A stretch of 15,462 nt of DNA from an uncultured Christensenella sp. (GTDB taxonomy: Bacteria > Bacillota > Clostridia > Christensenellales > UBA3700): assembly GCA_910584635.1 (NCBI GenBank), contig CAJUBA010000025.1:1-15462 (forward strand). Reading direction: 5' to 3'. Shown here piece by piece: positions 13,951-15,462 of this stretch. The translations under genes and the position numbers were made by a program. Every line of letters starts with the position of its first letter. Within the stretch, counting starts at the first letter, position 1. Below the pieces are notes generated by a model, which worked only from the letters and a program-made list of their open reading frames with translations, had not been told where the DNA came from and made no database searches.

Positions 13951-14445
13951 ATGAAAAGAAAATTAGCAGTTTTGCTTCTAGCCGCATTACTTCTAACAAC
14001 GTGCATGGCAATGTTTTGCGGATGCGTAGACGAGGAACCGAAGCCAAGGGAAGTGGAGTTGGAACTGGTCAATCCAATTACCGGCGACGAGATAAAGTAC
14101 GGAGATACAATAGATTGGCCTGAAGAGAAGACATATATCGAAGTTAGGATTAAAGATGCAGAAACAGGCGAGTATCTTAATAACTTCGATTTTCCGGATA
14201 ATTCAATACGAGGTAGTTATTATACAAGGTTTATACTTATATCTGATTCTGGAATTGAGACAAAGCAATTGGAGACAGAAGGTTACTGGCCTAGTTTAGA
14301 CACAATTGAGGATTATTCATACTTTTATAATGAATATAGAATCAATATACATTTTGATTGTAAGCCTAAACATGTAAAGGATCCGGAATATAAAAGAAAA
14401 TACGCAACTTGCGTTGCAAGCGTAATATTTTACAGAAATAAATAA
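13951..14445 (+). CDS. Short lipoprotein paralog 4
   Basis: This 164-aa protein has signal MKRKLAVLLLAALLL and then TTCMAMFCGC. The likely lipidated cysteine is C25, but C18 and C23 are also cysteines where paralogs 1-3 have serines. The mature protein starts VDEEPKPREVELEL, then NPITGDE and TYIEVRIKD, and ends with an INIHFDCKPK segment, YKRKYATC and VIFYRNK. It consists of one beta-rich domain, homologous to residues ~26-160 of the long paralogs. AAGGAGGGC lies 8-10 bp before the ATG. The gene is preceded by a full leader repeat and followed by another, so it is probably a separate transcription unit. Function is unknown. Confidence 0.82.
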   Translation: MKRKLAVLLLAALLLTTCMAMFCGCVDEEPKPREVELELVNPITGDEIKYGDTIDWPEEKTYIEVRIKDAETGEYLNNFDFPDNSIRGSYYTRFILISDSGIETKQLETEGYWPSLDTIEDYSYFYNEYRINIHFDCKPKHVKDPEYKRKYATCVASVIFYRNK

Positions 14446-14449
14446 ATAC

Positions 14450-14681
14450 GGGGGAATACTTATGAAGATTAAATAGCCAAATATTGACTAGATAGACAAG
14501 TAGTATCACATTGTGAATCTAAGCAAATAAAGAAAAATAACAAATCATAATTTAGAATAATATAGACTAAAAACTAGTCGCGGGATATATAAATAGTCAA
14601 AAGTTGACTAAACAGATAAATAACCAAGGATATAATAAATCACATATTATATAAATAAAACAAAAACAGGAGGGCAAAAAA
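14450..14681 (+). repeat. Leader repeat copy B, upstream of lipoprotein 5
   Basis: This 232-bp unit matches copy A over its whole length with scattered substitutions. It begins GGGGGAATACTT then ATG (14462), but the small frame stops after four codons. Palindromes lie at 14475-14489 and 14595-14609. The central stem is kept as GACTA/TAGTC even though the bases differ from copy A. AGGAGG (14668-14673) precedes the next gene. Confidence 0.85.
14595..14636 (+). promoter_or_regulatory. Palindrome-overlapped promoter of lipoprotein 5
   Basis: AGTCAAAAGTTGACT (14595-14609) is palindromic apart from its centre and holds TTGACT (14604-14609). TATAAT (14631-14636) follows after 21 bp, the same spacing as in the other leaders. 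Confidence 0.5.
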
Positions 14682-15191
14682 ATGAAAAGAAAATTAGCAG
14701 TTTTGCTTCTAGCCGCATTACTTCTAACAACGTGCATGGCAATGTTTTGCGGGTGCGTAGACGAGGAACCGGAGCCAAGAGAAGTGGAGTTGGAACTGGT
14801 CAATCCAATTACTGGTGATGCTATAAAAAGTGAAGATACTATAGAATTACCAGACGAAGGAACGCCGATAGAAGTAAGAGTAAAAGATAAGGAAACAGGT
14901 GAGTACTTGACCGACGACGATTTGCCGGAGATGACATTAAAAGAAAGTTGGCATGTTAACTTTGCTTTTGTCGATACAGATGGATTTAGAACAGGACAAG
15001 AGTACTATAAATATTGGCCGACGATAAATGATATAGAATTTCATCCGTATTATGATAAGTACGAAATAATTATATTTTTTGACTGTCGACCGGAAAGGCC
15101 TAAGAATCCTAGTGAGTTCAAAAGGAAATATGCAACAAACTCAAGACAAGTAAGATTTTATATAAATAAAACTTGGAGAGAAAATAATTAG
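14682..15191 (+). CDS. Short lipoprotein paralog 5
   Basis: This 169-aa protein has signal MKRKLAVLLLAALLL then TTCMAMFCGC, with lipidation expected at C25. The mature part begins VDEEPEPREVELEL and continues NPITGDAIKS. The following IELPDEGTPIEVRVKDK is closer to the long paralogs (ELPDEETPIEVRVKDK) than to paralogs 3 and 4, a sign of recombination between copies. It ends with an IFFDCRPERP segment, FKRKYATN, VRFYINK and a short tail. It has a single beta-rich domain with no C-terminal PrcB-like part. It is preceded by leader copy B and followed by copy C. Function is unknown. Confidence 0.82.
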   Translation: MKRKLAVLLLAALLLTTCMAMFCGCVDEEPEPREVELELVNPITGDAIKSEDTIELPDEGTPIEVRVKDKETGEYLTDDDLPEMTLKESWHVNFAFVDTDGFRTGQEYYKYWPTINDIEFHPYYDKYEIIIFFDCRPERPKNPSEFKRKYATNSRQVRFYINKTWRENN

Positions 15192-15260
15192 TAAAGGAGA
15201 AACAAAAGAAATAAAAAGTAGGAAGATATTGGCTAAGAAATCAAGAATGAAAAATAAAAT

Positions 15261-15462
15261 AGCCAAATATTGACTAGATAGACAAGAAGTATCATATCGT
15301 GAATCTAATCAAATATAGAATAGTAACAAATCATAATTTAGAATAATATCGACTAAAAATCAGTCGCAGATATATAAATAGTCAAAAATTGACTAAACAG
15401 ATAAATTACCAAGGATATAATAAATCACATATTATATAAATAAAACAAAAACAGGAGGGCAA
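15261..15462 (+). repeat. Leader repeat copy C, cut by the window end
   Basis: It matches copies A and B from the first palindrome (15261-15275) through the second (15380-15394), TATAAT and the ribosome binding site AGGAGGGC, where the window stops. By alignment with copy B the next start codon should lie at about base 15467, predicting a sixth paralog. The stretch 15192-15260 between lipoprotein 5 and this copy shows nothing but a half-site ATTGGCTAA. Confidence 0.8.
15380..15421 (+). promoter_or_regulatory. Palindrome-overlapped promoter of the predicted next paralog
   Basis: The perfect AGTCAAAAATTGACT (15380-15394) holds TTGACT (15389-15394). TATAAT (15416-15421) follows after 21 bp. Confidence 0.5.

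Noticed and set aside
13718..15462. Leader repeats as a CRISPR array or insertion sequences
   Set aside because: Units are over 200 bp, separated by protein genes, and lack spacers, transposase or terminal repeats.
1..15462. tRNA, rRNA or riboswitch genes
   Set aside because: I looked through the intergenic regions and saw no cloverleaf, ribosomal or known riboswitch core sequence; a covariance search would be needed to exclude them fully.

Overview
The window looks like chromosome of a low-GC, Gram-positive (Bacillota, probably clostridial) bacterium. The main reason is a complete ctsR-mcsA-mcsB-clpC heat-shock operon with a textbook CtsR operator. Supporting signs are strong AGGAGG ribosome binding sites, sigma-A type promoters, lipoprotein signal peptides and a repeat-domain surface protein. 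The species cannot be fixed from the sequence.

Layout. (1) 2-2638: the 3' part of a large membrane-anchored surface protein. It has an InlB-type repeat and Ig-like/MBG-like domains outside, a D/N/P-rich linker, hydrophobic segments, and a long tail with V/I-E-K-I-V-E repeats. (2) 2639-3195: a repeat-filled noncoding region holding a 116-bp inverted-repeat element, a dispersed 'VILSAVEES' type repeat, a degenerate ~129-bp direct repeat and the galU terminator. (3) 3196-4065, minus strand: galU, UTP-glucose-1-phosphate uridylyltransferase. (4) 4269-8825: divergent promoter region, CtsR box, ctsR, mcsA, mcsB, clpC and a strong terminator. These genes form the arginine-phosphorylation-based protein quality control system. 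(5) 8826-15462: an accessory locus of five tandem paralogous lipoprotein genes with a secreted subtilisin-like (S8) protease after the second. It also holds three near-identical ~205-230 bp leader repeats and two shortened ones. The window ends inside a leader whose ribosome binding site predicts a sixth paralog starting about 5 bases beyond the edge.

The accessory locus is the most interesting part. Two long lipoproteins (301 aa) carry an N-terminal beta-rich domain plus a C-terminal domain. By eye, the C-terminal domain resembles the PrcB-type domain known from lipoprotein partners of the subtilase dentilisin (PrtP) of Treponema denticola. Three short lipoproteins (162-169 aa) carry only the N-terminal domain. 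The second long lipoprotein lies 30 bp upstream of the protease. The protease has a signal peptide and propeptide but no visible anchor. I infer that the lipoproteins tether, stabilise or inhibit the protease at the membrane surface. A shared 15-bp palindrome (AGTCAAAAATTGACT type) overlaps a TTGACT box placed exactly 21 bp before TATAAT in four leaders, which suggests one dedicated regulator for the family. These functional links are inference; the repeats, spacings and catalytic motifs are read directly.
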